64,000 nucleotides of DNA from Microbacterium sp. 1.5R (GTDB lineage Bacteria > Actinomycetota > Actinomycetes > Actinomycetales > Microbacteriaceae): positions 186,001 to 250,000 of the forward strand of contig NZ_VDRC01000002.1 in the NCBI RefSeq assembly GCF_007667425.1, read 5' to 3'. Both the position numbers and the translations under genes were made by a program. This document shows positions 17,276 to 25,719 of this stretch, in pieces. Each line of letters begins with the position of its first letter. The first letter of the stretch is position 1. The notes under the pieces are model-generated. The model had not been told where the DNA came from, made no database searches, and saw nothing but the letters and a program-made list of their open reading frames with translations.

Positions 17276-18037
17276 ATGGAGATCACGACCACCGACCTCG
17301 GGCTCGCAGCCCGCGTCCAGCACCTCACGAAGACGTACGGCTCGGGCGAGGGCACGGTCCACGCCCTCGACGACGTCAGCGTCGGAATCCGCCGCGGCCA
17401 GTTCACCGCGATCATGGGTCCGTCCGGATCCGGCAAGTCCACCCTCATGCACATCATGGCCGGGCTCGACGCGCCCTCCGACGGGCGGGCGTGGATCGGC
17501 GATACCGAGATCACGGGTCTCGGTGACCTCGACCTGACCGTCCTCCGCCGCCGCCGCGTCGGCTTCATCTTCCAGGCGTTCAACCTGGTGCCCACGCTCA
17601 CGGCCCTCGGCAACATCCTGCTGCCGTTCGAGCTCGACGGGCGTCGACCGAGTGCCATCGAGCGGGCCCGTATCGACGGGCTCGTCGAGACGCTCGGCCT
17701 CGGGTCACGGCTCCAGCACCGTCCGCATCAGCTCTCGGGCGGACAGCAGCAGCGCGTGGCGATCGCCAGGGCCCTCGCGACCGCGCCCGACCTCGTGTTC
17801 GCGGACGAGCCGACGGGCAACCTCGACTCGCACACCGGCCGCGAGGTGCTGCAGCTGCTCGCTGCGGCGAGCCGGGAGCACGGCCAGTCCATCGCCATGG
17901 TGACGCACGACGCGATCGCCGCCAGCTACGCCGATCGGGTCCTGTTCCTCGGCGACGGCCGCATCGTCGCCGACCACCCCCGCCAGAGCGCCGAAGAGAT
18001 CTCGGCCTACATGCTCGCCGCCGAGGTGACGGCATGA
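17276..18037 (+). CDS. MacB/LolD-type ABC transporter ATP-binding protein
   Basis: 253-residue ATPase with Walker [10 protein letters not shown] (near residue 50), Q loop [12 protein letters not shown], signature [15 protein letters not shown], Walker [13 protein letters not shown] and the switch histidine in [10 protein letters not shown]. The family exports peptides or lipoproteins, often antimicrobial peptides, with an FtsX-like permease, which is encoded directly downstream with a 4-base overlap. A TAGCGT hexamer lies exactly 6 nt before the ATG (17264-17269), which fits leaderless transcription under the two-component system next door. Confidence 0.93.
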   Translation: MEITTTDLGLAARVQHLTKTYGSGEGTVHALDDVSVGIRRGQFTAIMGPSGSGKSTLMHIMAGLDAPSDGRAWIGDTEITGLGDLDLTVLRRRRVGFIFQAFNLVPTLTALGNILLPFELDGRRPSAIERARIDGLVETLGLGSRLQHRPHQLSGGQQQRVAIARALATAPDLVFADEPTGNLDSHTGREVLQLLAAASREHGQSIAMVTHDAIAASYADRVLFLGDGRIVADHPRQSAEEISAYMLAAEVTA

Positions 18038-19506
18038 CCGCCGTGGCCGAGCCGCTCACGAAGACCATCGTCCCCGAGACGGCGGCCACCGGTCCGCGTC
18101 TCGCGTGGCTCCGCGACCGCGGCATGGGTGCGAGCGTGCTCGTCGCCGCGCTGTCCGCGGGGTTCGGGGTCGTGCTCGTCGAGACGACGGCGTTCCTCGG
18201 GGCCGTGCTGCAGGCCGACCCGTTCATCGGCGACAGCGAGACGCTCGCCGTCGTCGTCGGCATCCTCTCCGTGCTCCTGGCCGGGGTCGCGATGTACGTC
18301 GCGGCCATCGTGACGGCGAACACCTTCTCGACGATCATCGCCGGACGCACGCGACAGATCGCCCTCATGCGCCTGATCGGCGCGACGGCTCAGTCGCAGC
18401 GCAGTGAGGTCGGCAGACAGGGGCTCGTCGTCGGAGTGATCGGCGCACTGCTGGGCTTCCTGGTCGGAGTCGGCATCGCTGCGGTGGGCGTGCTGGTCGG
18501 GTCTCAGCTCATCGCCACCGTGCCGGCGGACTTCACCCTCGCCCAGCCCTTCGTGGCGCTGCCGGTCGTCGGTGTGGCGCTCACGACGTGGGCCGCCGCC
18601 TGGGCCGGATCGCGTCGTGTGCTCACCGTCACGCCGCTGCAGGCGATCGGCGGATCCGTCGAGCGCACGCACGACGAGGTCTCCCGTCCCGGGCGCCACG
18701 TCGGCGCGTGGATCCTCCTCGTCGCGGGCGCTCTGCTGCTCGCGGGCGGGGTCGTTCTCGGGCTGCTGCATCCGCTCGGCGTGGTCGTCGCGTTCTTCGG
18801 GGGGCTGCTGTCGTTCACGGGTCTCGCCATGGGGTCCGTGCTGTTCATGCCGCCGGTGCTGCGACTCGTCGGCCGGATGTTCGGATCGAGCGCCACCGCG
18901 CGACTCGCCGCCGAGAACGCCCTCCGCTACCCCGAGCGATCATCCCGCATGGCGATCGGCGTGGTGATGGGCGTCACCCTGGTGACGATGTTCGCCGTCG
19001 CCCTGGAGTCGGTCAAGCAGATGCTGATCGGGCAGTCGGGCGGCGACGTGCCGCCGGAGTTCTTCACCCCGTTCGACGCGTTCGCCGGAGTCATGATGGT
19101 GCTCGTCGCCGTCTCGGCCGTGATCGCCGCGGTCGGACTGGTGAACCTGCTGACCATCGGCGTCGTGCAGCGGCGCCGCGAGCTGGGACTGCTGCGATCG
19201 ATCGGGCTCTCGAACAGGCAGGTGCGCCGCATGGTGCTGCTGGAGGCGACGCACATCACGGTCGCGGCGACGCTCACCGGCCTCGTCCTCGGAGTCGTCT
19301 ACGGGTGGATCGCCGCGCAGTCGCTGCTCGGCTCCACCCCGACGCTGCCCGACTTCGAACCGGCGGGGCTCGTCGCTCCGCACGTGCCGTGGCTGCCCGT
19401 CGTCATCATCGTCATCGCGACGGCTACGCTGACCCTCGTGGCCGCTGCCGCGCCCACGCGCCTCGCGACCAGGGTGGCTCCGGTCGAGGCGCTCGCCGCC
19501 GACTGA
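18034..19506 (+). CDS. FtsX-like ABC transporter permease
   Basis: 490-residue permease with two FtsX domains. The first helix is around residues 32-55, followed by a cluster of three helices (about 75-220). Further helices are near 225-275, and a second FtsX block near 350-485 holds the RRRELGLLRSIGLSNRQVRRMV cytoplasmic motif family. There is no large extracellular domain, so it resembles the small actinobacterial exporters next to NarL-type two-component systems rather than BceB. It is coupled to the ATPase by an ATGA overlap; a hairpin at 19521-19551 closes the operon. Confidence 0.9.
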   Translation: MTAVAEPLTKTIVPETAATGPRLAWLRDRGMGASVLVAALSAGFGVVLVETTAFLGAVLQADPFIGDSETLAVVVGILSVLLAGVAMYVAAIVTANTFSTIIAGRTRQIALMRLIGATAQSQRSEVGRQGLVVGVIGALLGFLVGVGIAAVGVLVGSQLIATVPADFTLAQPFVALPVVGVALTTWAAAWAGSRRVLTVTPLQAIGGSVERTHDEVSRPGRHVGAWILLVAGALLLAGGVVLGLLHPLGVVVAFFGGLLSFTGLAMGSVLFMPPVLRLVGRMFGSSATARLAAENALRYPERSSRMAIGVVMGVTLVTMFAVALESVKQMLIGQSGGDVPPEFFTPFDAFAGVMMVLVAVSAVIAAVGLVNLLTIGVVQRRRELGLLRSIGLSNRQVRRMVLLEATHITVAATLTGLVLGVVYGWIAAQSLLGSTPTLPDFEPAGLVAPHVPWLPVVIIVIATATLTLVAAAAPTRLATRVAPVEALAAD

Positions 19507-19520
19507 GCGTCATCTTGCGT

Positions 19521-19551
19521 CACCCTCGCCCTCGTTCAGAGGGCGGGGGTG
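19521..19551 (+). terminator. Terminator-like hairpin after the ABC permease
   Basis: CACCCTCGCCCTC (19521-19533) pairs with GAGGGCGGGGGTG (19539-19551) with one G-T pair and a 5-nt loop. It starts 15 bases after the stop codon. The T run is missing, as is common for hairpin terminators in high-GC actinobacteria. Confidence 0.65.
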
Positions 19552-19574
19552 TCGTCGCGCCATAGGCTGGACGG

Positions 19575-20231
19575 ATGCCGACTCCCTTCGACCAGTCCAC
19601 GTATCAGGTGCGCCTCGACTGGGGCGTCGAAGGCCTCGGGCGCCTGGCCGCAGCCGACGTCGTCGTGGTGGTCGACGTGCTGCGCTTCTCGTCGACGGTG
19701 GCGGATGCCGTCGCCGCCGGCGCCACCGTGTCTCTCGCCGACGCGGGGGAGTGGTCGCGCAACGGCGCTGCGGTGGCGGCCGCCGCGGAGGGGGCGACAG
19801 TCTTCCTCGGTAGCGTGCGCAACGCCGGTGCCGTCGCGCGGGCGATCGCCGTCGAGCAGGAGCGACGCCACGCCCGTACCTCCGTCGCCGTGATCGCCGC
19901 TGGCGAGCTCGACAGCACGGGCGGGCTCCGATTCGCCGTCGAGGATCAGCTCGGCGCGGGGGCGGTGATCGCCGCCCTCACCGATCTCGGCATCGACCAC
20001 ACCGCTCCGGATGCCGCGGTGGCCGCCGAGGGGTTCCGCGCTCTCCGCCGGGCGCTGCGTCACATGCTGAGCGCGAGCGGATCGGCGCGGGAGATCGCCG
20101 GCGGCGTGCCGGCGACGGACCGCATGGCTGCCGCGGGCCTCACCCCGACCACCGCCGCGGATGCCGCGGAGCTCGACGCGATCGACGCGGTCCCCGTGCT
20201 CCGAGACGGGGTGTTCGTCGCCTTCGCGTGA
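19575..20231 (+). CDS. 2-Phosphosulfolactate phosphatase family (ComB-like) protein
   Basis: 218-residue protein with the ComB family signature VVVVDVLRFSSTVADAVAAGA near residue 30 and the ARTSVAVIAAGE segment near residue 108. In methanogens ComB dephosphorylates 2-phosphosulfolactate for coenzyme M synthesis. Actinobacteria do not make coenzyme M, so the family name describes the fold rather than a proven role here. TAGGCT at 19563-19568 is exactly 6 nt before the ATG and no ribosome site is present. Confidence 0.8.
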   Translation: MPTPFDQSTYQVRLDWGVEGLGRLAAADVVVVVDVLRFSSTVADAVAAGATVSLADAGEWSRNGAAVAAAAEGATVFLGSVRNAGAVARAIAVEQERRHARTSVAVIAAGELDSTGGLRFAVEDQLGAGAVIAALTDLGIDHTAPDAAVAAEGFRALRRALRHMLSASGSAREIAGGVPATDRMAAAGLTPTTAADAAELDAIDAVPVLRDGVFVAFA

Positions 20232-20272
20232 GTCTGGCGACGGATACGCCGACCTGGTCGTAGGGTCGGGGC

Positions 20273-20788
20273 ATGAGGTTCGTCCCCGCCTTCATCCTCG
20301 ACGCCCTGCTCGTGCTCGTCTTCGCCGTGATCGGTCGAGCCTCCCACCAGGAGGACGCAGCGGGCTTCCTCGTCACGGCCTGGCCGTTCCTCGTGGCTCT
20401 GTTGCTCGGACACCTCGTGGCGGCGCTGCTGCCAGGGCGTCCCCGGCGCCCCTGGTCACTGGCCTGGGGTGCCGTCGTCTGGGGCGTGACGGTGGTCGGG
20501 GGACTGCTGCTGCGCGTGGCCGCGGGGGACACGGCGCAGGTCGCCTTCATCATCGTCGCGACGCTGGTGCTCGGCGTGCTGATCGTGGGGTGGCGTGCGG
20601 TCGCGGCGGCGCTCCGCCGCCGGTCGAGCGCGCGGGCGTCCTCCGCCCACGACGGTGACGACGAGCCCCTCGACGGCGCGACCATCCACGATGGCTCCGA
20701 GGCGATCGACGAGCGTGTCGAGACGGCCGACCCGGCCCCGTCAGCGGGGGATGCCGGAGAGCCCGGCGACCGGCCCCATCGCGACTGA
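20273..20788 (+). CDS. DUF3054 membrane protein
   Basis: 171 residues. Four membrane helices in the first 115 residues match the DUF3054 layout (FILDALLVLVFAVIGRASH at the start, then LLLGHLVAALLPGRPRRPWS). The remaining about 55 residues are an acidic, disordered cytoplasmic tail. The function of the family is unknown. TAGGGT at 20261-20266 stands 6 nt before the ATG, indicating leaderless expression. It ends near an 8-bp tandem repeat and the convergent SprT-like gene. Confidence 0.8.
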   Translation: MRFVPAFILDALLVLVFAVIGRASHQEDAAGFLVTAWPFLVALLLGHLVAALLPGRPRRPWSLAWGAVVWGVTVVGGLLLRVAAGDTAQVAFIIVATLVLGVLIVGWRAVAAALRRRSSARASSAHDGDDEPLDGATIHDGSEAIDERVETADPAPSAGDAGEPGDRPHRD

Positions 20789-20820
20789 CTCCGGACTCCG
20801 CGAGCGCTCAGACGGCAGCG

Positions 20821-20868
20821 CCGCCGCGCTGCCGCGCTGCCGCGCTGCCGCGCTGCCGCGCTGCCCCG
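20821..20868. repeat. 8-bp tandem repeat between convergent genes
   Basis: About six units of an octamer: CCGCCGCG, four perfect CTGCCGCG copies, then CTGCCCCG. It lies in the 96-bp gap between the DUF3054 gene and the SprT-like gene. No hairpin is formed. It is a simple sequence repeat prone to slippage. Confidence 0.85.
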
Positions 20869-20884
20869 CTCGACTGACCGCTGC

Positions 20885-21373
20885 TCAGCGCGACAACTGT
20901 GCGGCGAGCCGGGTGTCGGCCGTGATCTCACGCCTCGTCCACGAGAAGAGGTGCCGCGCGTCGAAGGTGCGGGAGCAGCGGGCGCACGAGGTCGCGCGTG
21001 ACGGACGGCGGTGACGGTACGTCACATGCCCCGCGGGGCATTGCCCGACCCAGGGGGCCAGCTCGACGGCGGTCTCGCCGTGGTGCGTGGTGCCCCCGAC
21101 GTAGCCGAGGTCGCGGGCCACTCGCTTCCAGACGGGGCCGTGTGCGGCCGCATGGCCTGCGAGCGCATGGGCGACCTCGTGCAGGAGCACCTGGTGGATC
21201 TCGTCGTCGTCGAACCGAGCGGCCAGATACCGCGACACTGTGATGCGCTTCTTCGAGTAGTCGCACTGGCCGGCACGGCGCTTCGCATTGTCGAATCCGA
21301 ACGACCAGCTGTCGTCGAGATGCATCGAGATGAGAGCGTCGCCCCAGACGCGCACCCGGTCAAGTTCCGCCAT
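20885..21373 (-). CDS. SprT-like zinc metalloprotease family protein
   Basis: 162 residues with the SprT zinc-binding motif HEVAHALAGH (H65, E66, H69) followed by GPVWKRVARDLGY. A C-terminal zinc-ribbon-like region has paired cysteines (GQCPAGH, then TSCARCSRTF). Eukaryotic relatives (SPRTN) cleave DNA-protein crosslinks; the bacterial role is not established. TAACCT on the minus strand (21380-21385) is exactly 6 nt upstream of the ATG, supporting this start and a leaderless mRNA. Confidence 0.87.
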   Translation of the reverse strand: MAELDRVRVWGDALISMHLDDSWSFGFDNAKRRAGQCDYSKKRITVSRYLAARFDDDEIHQVLLHEVAHALAGHAAAHGPVWKRVARDLGYVGGTTHHGETAVELAPWVGQCPAGHVTYRHRRPSRATSCARCSRTFDARHLFSWTRREITADTRLAAQLSR

Positions 21374-21419
21374 GCGATCAGGTTAAGCCCTGCCGCCGAC
21401 ATCGCCGCGGCACCCCGCG

Positions 21420-21459
21420 CGACGGATGCCGCACGAGAGCCGCCGTGCGGCATCCGTCG
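21420..21459 (-). terminator. Perfect 15-bp hairpin downstream of the TPR gene
   Basis: Arms 21420-21434 and 21445-21459 are fully complementary (CGACGGATGCCGCAC and its reverse complement) with a 10-nt loop. It begins 5 bases after the TPR gene stop on the minus strand, before the SprT-like promoter. The arm includes the GGATGCC word that recurs throughout this genome. Confidence 0.72.
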
Positions 21460-21464
21460 GAGAG

Positions 21465-21992
21465 TCAGCCGGCGAGGAGTTCGGACGAGCGACGGCGCTC
21501 GGCAGCCTCGATCGCGAGCAGCACCGTCTCGAGTTCGCGGTCGTCGGCCCCGGCCTCCCGCCGCAGGAACAGCGACTGCTTGAAGCTCTCGCGCGCCGTG
21601 TCGTAATCGCCCGCCTCGTAGGCGTTGCGACCGTGGTGGTGGTACGCGAAGGCGGCGATCGACACCCACCGCTGCCCCTCGGCCTCGGTGGCGCACGTCG
21701 CCAGCTCCTGCTCGGCGGCGGCGTGAGCGCGGCGGTGCTGCAGCACGGTGGCGTGCAGCACACGGGCCCGGATCACGTCCTTGCGGGTGCCGGCCATGCG
21801 GGCCTGGCGCACGGCCTCGTCGGCGATCGAGAGCGCGTCGTCGAGGCGGTTCAGCACCTTCAGCAGCCACACCCGCTCGAGCAGAGCGGGAAGGCTGCGC
21901 TGGTGCGAGATCTCGTCCAGCCGTGCCGCGCATTCATCGAGATCGACCAGCTCGCGAAGACTCTCATGGTCGTATCCTCGGATGAAACTCAT
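21465..21992 (-). CDS. Tetratricopeptide-repeat-like protein
   Basis: 175-residue soluble, largely helical protein. It contains at least two TPR-like units: LLERVWLLKVLNRLDDALSI near residue 40 and FAYHHHGRNAYEAGDYDTAR near residue 115. No enzyme motif is visible. The start at 21992 is supported by a GAGAGGAGA ribosome site; upstream in-frame codons belong to a shadow frame. It is likely a scaffold or unknown-function protein. Confidence 0.75.
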   Translation of the reverse strand: MSFIRGYDHESLRELVDLDECAARLDEISHQRSLPALLERVWLLKVLNRLDDALSIADEAVRQARMAGTRKDVIRARVLHATVLQHRRAHAAAEQELATCATEAEGQRWVSIAAFAYHHHGRNAYEAGDYDTARESFKQSLFLRREAGADDRELETVLLAIEAAERRRSSELLAG

Positions 21993-22093
21993 TGCTCTCC
22001 TCTCGCAGCATCCCCCGACCAGTGTGCCCTCCGCCGGCGCCCGAGCCGGGGCGGCACGCCCCGATTCGCCGCATCCGGTCCGGCTGTCGATGT

Positions 22094-22954
22094 TCAGCGC
22101 AGGAAGAGCGAGGCATCCGGCCGGGGCGAGGCCACGGCATCCGCGTCCGTCACGACGTGCGCGCCCTGGACGAACGACGAGATCTCGGCGCCCTGAGCGA
22201 TCTTCGCGGGGTGCGGGCCCGCGGCGAGCATGCGAGGCAGCCACTCCGTGGGGAGCGGGGAGGCGGATGCCGCGATGACCAGGTTGCCGAACCGACGACC
22301 TTTGAGCACCTGGGTGTCGGCGAGGATGCCGATCTCGGGCAGCACCTCGGCGATCGTCGCGACCTGACGGCGGGCGAAGGCGAGGCCGGGTCCGTCCGCG
22401 ACGTTCACGAGCAGCACCCCGCGGGGCGCCAGCAGCTCGCGCAGCTCGCGATAGAACTCGACGCTGGTCAGGTGCGCGGGGGTCTGGGCGCCGGAGTACA
22501 CGTCGGAGACGACGAGGTCGCACGACCCGTGCAGCGCGGCCGGAAGGCGCGCCACTCCCTCCCGGGCGTCGCCGATGCGCACCCGGATCGCCGCGTCGCG
22601 CGCGAGCGGGAGATGCTCGCGCACGAGCGCGGCGAGCGGTGCCTCGAGTTCGATCACCTGCTGGCGCGAGCCCGGCCGCGTCGCAGCGACGTAGCGCGGG
22701 ATGGTGAGCGCGCCGGCCCCGAGGTGCACGGCGGTGAGGGGGCCGTCGGGGAGCTGGTCGATGACCGCTCCCATCCGCACGATGTACTCGAAGTGCAGGT
22801 GCGTGGGGTCGTCGAGGTCGACGTGCGACTGCGGGGTGTCGTCGACGATGAGCTCGAAGCCGCTGGTGAAGTCGGAGGGGACGATGCGGGCGATGCCACC
22901 GTGGTCGAGACGCGCCTGCGGATGCTCGGTGTCGCGCGCTCTCGTCCTGCCCAT
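22094..22954 (-). CDS. Spermidine synthase-like methyltransferase-fold protein
   Basis: 286 residues with the spermidine synthase fold: a short N-terminal strand region, a glycine-rich AVHLGAGALTIPRYVA motif, the acidic VIELEAPLAALV, the DAREGVARL segment and the catalytic-region motif CDLVVSDVYSGAQTPAHL. It is a stand-alone SpeE-like protein, shorter than the fused membrane versions. Many actinobacterial members have no proven aminopropyltransferase activity, so the substrate is open. TAGTCT on the minus strand (22961-22966) is exactly 6 nt before the ATG. Confidence 0.82.
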   Translation of the reverse strand: MGRTRARDTEHPQARLDHGGIARIVPSDFTSGFELIVDDTPQSHVDLDDPTHLHFEYIVRMGAVIDQLPDGPLTAVHLGAGALTIPRYVAATRPGSRQQVIELEAPLAALVREHLPLARDAAIRVRIGDAREGVARLPAALHGSCDLVVSDVYSGAQTPAHLTSVEFYRELRELLAPRGVLLVNVADGPGLAFARRQVATIAEVLPEIGILADTQVLKGRRFGNLVIAASASPLPTEWLPRMLAAGPHPAKIAQGAEISSFVQGAHVVTDADAVASPRPDASLFLR

Positions 22955-22976
22955 CCTTCGAGACTACGCGGCCGAC

Positions 22977-24242
22977 TCAGTTCAGGCGGCCGTTCGAGCA
23001 CGTCTCCTGGTCGACGCTCTGACCCGAGATCTCGGGGGGCAGCGTGGCGCGGGGACCCTCGGTCGACTCCGGCGCCGCGGGCGTCTCCTCGACCGGAGTC
23101 TGCTCGGTCGGCGTCTGTTCGGCGAGCTCCACCCCGGAGTGCGTCGCCACGTCGCCTGAAAGCGAGATCGGTTCGCCGGCCGCGAGCGCCGCCCACAGAG
23201 GCTCGGCCGCCGTCTCGTTCGGCACCACCTTGATGCCCGGGTTGTCGGGGTCGTCGAGGTTCGGGTACTGCACGAACACGAAGTCCGTGAACCGCACGTC
23301 CTTCAGGGCGAGTGCGAGCTGGCTGAGGGTGAGCGGGTTCTTCAGCGTGTCGCTCGGGACGATGTTGTCGGCCACGGTGTTGGCCAGCCGCAGCACGGTC
23401 GCCGGATCGGTCAGCGTCTCCGCGCTGAGGATCTTCTTCGCCAGCCGCGACATGTACTGCTGCTGGTTCGAGATGCGGGCGAGGTCGCTCTCGTCGCCGA
23501 CGCCGTGGCGCGTGCGGATGAAGGCGAGCGCATCGGCACCCGAGACCGTGTGCGTGCCGACCGGCAGCTCGATGCCCGCCTGGGGATCGCGGATGCCGTT
23601 CCCGGCGACGCAGACCTCGACGCCGCCGATCGCGTCGGTGATCTCGATGACTCCGTCGAAGCTGATCTTCGCCGCGAACTCGATCGGGATGTCGCTGAGG
23701 TCGGTGATGGTCTTCGCGATGCACGAGATGCCTGCGTGGTCGAAGAGCGAGTTCATGGGCGCCTTCGACATCGCCGACGCCGTCGATCCGTCCGCCCGGG
23801 TGCACTCGGGGACCTGCACCATCAGGTCGCGCGGGAACGACACGACGGTGACGTTGCGCGGCGCGGCCGAGACGTGCACCAGCAGGTTCACGTCGTTGCG
23901 GATGCCGCCGTCGGCTTCATCGCACCTCTTGCCGAGCAGCTCGGTCGTGATCTCGCCGCATTCGTCGGTGCCGATGACGAGGATGCTGAAGGCCTGATCG
24001 TCCGGGTAGGCGCCGAGCGCCGGGGGAGCGACCTCCCCGCCCTCCTCGAGGGCGACCGCGCCGTCGCCGGCCCGATCGAGAAGGTCGACGGCGATGAATC
24101 CGCCGACGACGATGGCCGATACCAGAAGCACGCTGAGGGACACGCCCAGGATCCTCAGGAAGGATGAGAGGGCTGAGGGTGTCGGCAGGGTCGCGTGTCG
24201 CGCGACGGTCGATCTGGTCGTGTCGTCGAGGGCGCCTGGCAT
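22977..24242 (-). CDS. LytR-CpsA-Psr (LCP) family cell wall ligase
   Basis: 421-residue protein. One N-terminal membrane helix (about residues 30-53) is followed by an extracellular LCP domain (about residues 85-320) with the conserved VVSFPRDLMVQVPE, the KISFDGVIEITDAIGGVEVC core and the FIRTRHGVGDESDLARISNQQQY motif. Its arginines and aspartates bind polyprenyl pyrophosphate and the metal. LCP enzymes attach teichoic acid or other polymers to peptidoglycan. A low-complexity Glu/Thr/Pro tail ends the protein. TAGGCT on the minus strand (24250-24255) lies 7 nt before the ATG. Confidence 0.93.
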   Translation of the reverse strand: MPGALDDTTRSTVARHATLPTPSALSSFLRILGVSLSVLLVSAIVVGGFIAVDLLDRAGDGAVALEEGGEVAPPALGAYPDDQAFSILVIGTDECGEITTELLGKRCDEADGGIRNDVNLLVHVSAAPRNVTVVSFPRDLMVQVPECTRADGSTASAMSKAPMNSLFDHAGISCIAKTITDLSDIPIEFAAKISFDGVIEITDAIGGVEVCVAGNGIRDPQAGIELPVGTHTVSGADALAFIRTRHGVGDESDLARISNQQQYMSRLAKKILSAETLTDPATVLRLANTVADNIVPSDTLKNPLTLSQLALALKDVRFTDFVFVQYPNLDDPDNPGIKVVPNETAAEPLWAALAAGEPISLSGDVATHSGVELAEQTPTEQTPVEETPAAPESTEGPRATLPPEISGQSVDQETCSNGRLN

Positions 24243-24295
24243 GCGGCCGAGCCTACCCGTGGCCCCCTTCGAGCCCGATGTTACGGCTGCATGAC

Positions 24296-24356
24296 GTTTC
24301 TGAGAGAAACTTGCAGGTAATTAGTTAGTCGTGAATACTTTTTCCTACGTGGTAGG
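24296..24356 (+). promoter_or_regulatory. Promoter and operators of the sugar ABC / GH3 / RpiR operon
   Basis: A sigma-70 type promoter is visible: TTGCAG (24311-24316), 17-bp spacer, AATACT (24334-24339). GTTTCT-GAG-AGAAAC (24296-24310), a perfect inverted repeat, abuts the -35 box. CCTAC-GTG-GTAGG (24344-24356), a second perfect palindrome, covers the expected start site. AGAAACTTGCAG (24305-24316) is 11/12 identical to AGAAACTTTCAG at 51504-51515, upstream of the wall glycosidase gene. The likely binder of the GAAA/TTTC words is the RpiR protein encoded at the end of the operon; the second palindrome may serve another repressor. Confidence 0.65.
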
Positions 24357-24398
24357 CAGCACCCGATGCCGCCAGGACGTTCAAAGAGGAGATCCCTG

Positions 24399-25697
24399 AT
24401 GCACAAGCGCATCCTTCCGGTCGTGGCGCTCGGCGCTGTGGCCACCCTGGGCCTGGCGGCCTGCGCCGGCGGAAGCACCGGCGGCGACAACGGCGGAGCG
24501 ACCGACGGCGAAGGCCAGGAGCTCACCGTCTGGATCATGAAGGGCACCAACCCCGACTCCAGCGCCTTCTACGACGAGGTCTCGAAGGCCTTCGAGGACG
24601 AGACCGGTGCGACGGTCAAGATCGAGGAGATTCAGTGGGCGGACGCCCACGACCGGTTCGTCACCTCGATCGCCGGCGGCACCACCCCTGACATCGCCGA
24701 GACCGGCACCACCTGGACCGCCGAGTTCGCCGACGCCGGCGCGCTCGAGCCGCTCGACGAGTACGTCGACGCCGAGGACGGCCTGCGCGACGACCTCGTC
24801 GAGGGCCTCGCCGTCGCAGGCACCTACGACGACGAGCTGTACGGCATGCCCTGGTACGCCGGAGTGCGTTCGATCGTCTACCGCACCGACGTGTTCGAGG
24901 AGCTCGGCCTCGAGGCCCCGAAGACCTGGGACGACATCGTCGCCGCTGGTGACGCGATCAAGGCCGCCAAGCCCGACATGCTGCCCTTCCCCGTTCCCGG
25001 CGACGCCGAGTTCCAGGTTTACCCCTGGGTCTGGGGCGCCGGTGGCGAGGTCGCCACGCAGAGCGGCGGCGAGTGGACCAGCGAGCTCGACAGCACGGAG
25101 TCGCAGGCGGGCATCGAGTTCTACACGGGTCTCGCGACCGAGCACGGCTTCTCGTCGGCCGGCGCCACCACGTGGAAGGAGACCGACCTCCGTGACGCGT
25201 TCACGCAGGGCAACGTCGCCATGATGCTCTCGGGCTCGTGGACCCCCAAGGCTCTCATCGAGGCCAACCCCGACCTCGACGGAAAGATCGGCGCGGCCGT
25301 GATCCCCGGTGAGGACGGCGGCATCGCTCCGTCCGTGCTCGGTGGGTCGCACCTCTCGGTCTTCAACACGACGAAGAACGCCGACCTGGCCTGGGAGTTC
25401 GTCAAGCTCATGACCACGGGCGAGTTCGCCGAGAAGTGGGCGAACGAGACCGGCTACTTCCCCGGCGTGCAGTCGGCGATGGAAGAGGCGCTCGCCTCGA
25501 CCGACCCGCTCGTCGCCCCGTTCGCAGAGCAGATGGTCGAGGGTGGCGCATCCGTGCCGGTCACCCCGAACTTCGGCGCCGTCCAGGCGAAGAAGACGAC
25601 CAACGCGATGATCCAGGCCATCCTCAGCGGGCAGAAGGACGTCGCCACGGCGACGAAGGATGCCGCTGCTGAGATGACCGAGCTGCTCAACCAGTAA
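24399..25697 (+). CDS. CUT1-family sugar ABC transporter substrate-binding lipoprotein
   Basis: 432-residue lipoprotein. The signal peptide ends in the lipobox LGLAAC near residue 20, followed by a Gly-rich linker and a family 1 solute-binding domain (ELTVWIMKGTNPDSSAFYDE at its start, and SGSWTPKALIEANPDLDGKIG near residue 280). The ATG has a good AGAGGAG ribosome site. It heads an operon with two permeases, a GH3 beta-N-acetylglucosaminidase-like enzyme and an RpiR regulator. The context suggests a GlcNAc-containing oligosaccharide such as a wall disaccharide or chitobiose; the ligand is an inference. Confidence 0.9.
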   Translation: MHKRILPVVALGAVATLGLAACAGGSTGGDNGGATDGEGQELTVWIMKGTNPDSSAFYDEVSKAFEDETGATVKIEEIQWADAHDRFVTSIAGGTTPDIAETGTTWTAEFADAGALEPLDEYVDAEDGLRDDLVEGLAVAGTYDDELYGMPWYAGVRSIVYRTDVFEELGLEAPKTWDDIVAAGDAIKAAKPDMLPFPVPGDAEFQVYPWVWGAGGEVATQSGGEWTSELDSTESQAGIEFYTGLATEHGFSSAGATTWKETDLRDAFTQGNVAMMLSGSWTPKALIEANPDLDGKIGAAVIPGEDGGIAPSVLGGSHLSVFNTTKNADLAWEFVKLMTTGEFAEKWANETGYFPGVQSAMEEALASTDPLVAPFAEQMVEGGASVPVTPNFGAVQAKKTTNAMIQAILSGQKDVATATKDAAAEMTELLNQ

Positions 25698-25719
25698 GAC
25701 AGTTAGGCAATATCACCCC

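Noticed and set aside
24243..24398. Riboswitch before the sugar operon
   Set aside because: The region is explained by a sigma-70 promoter and two short palindromes; no conserved aptamer-like fold is seen.
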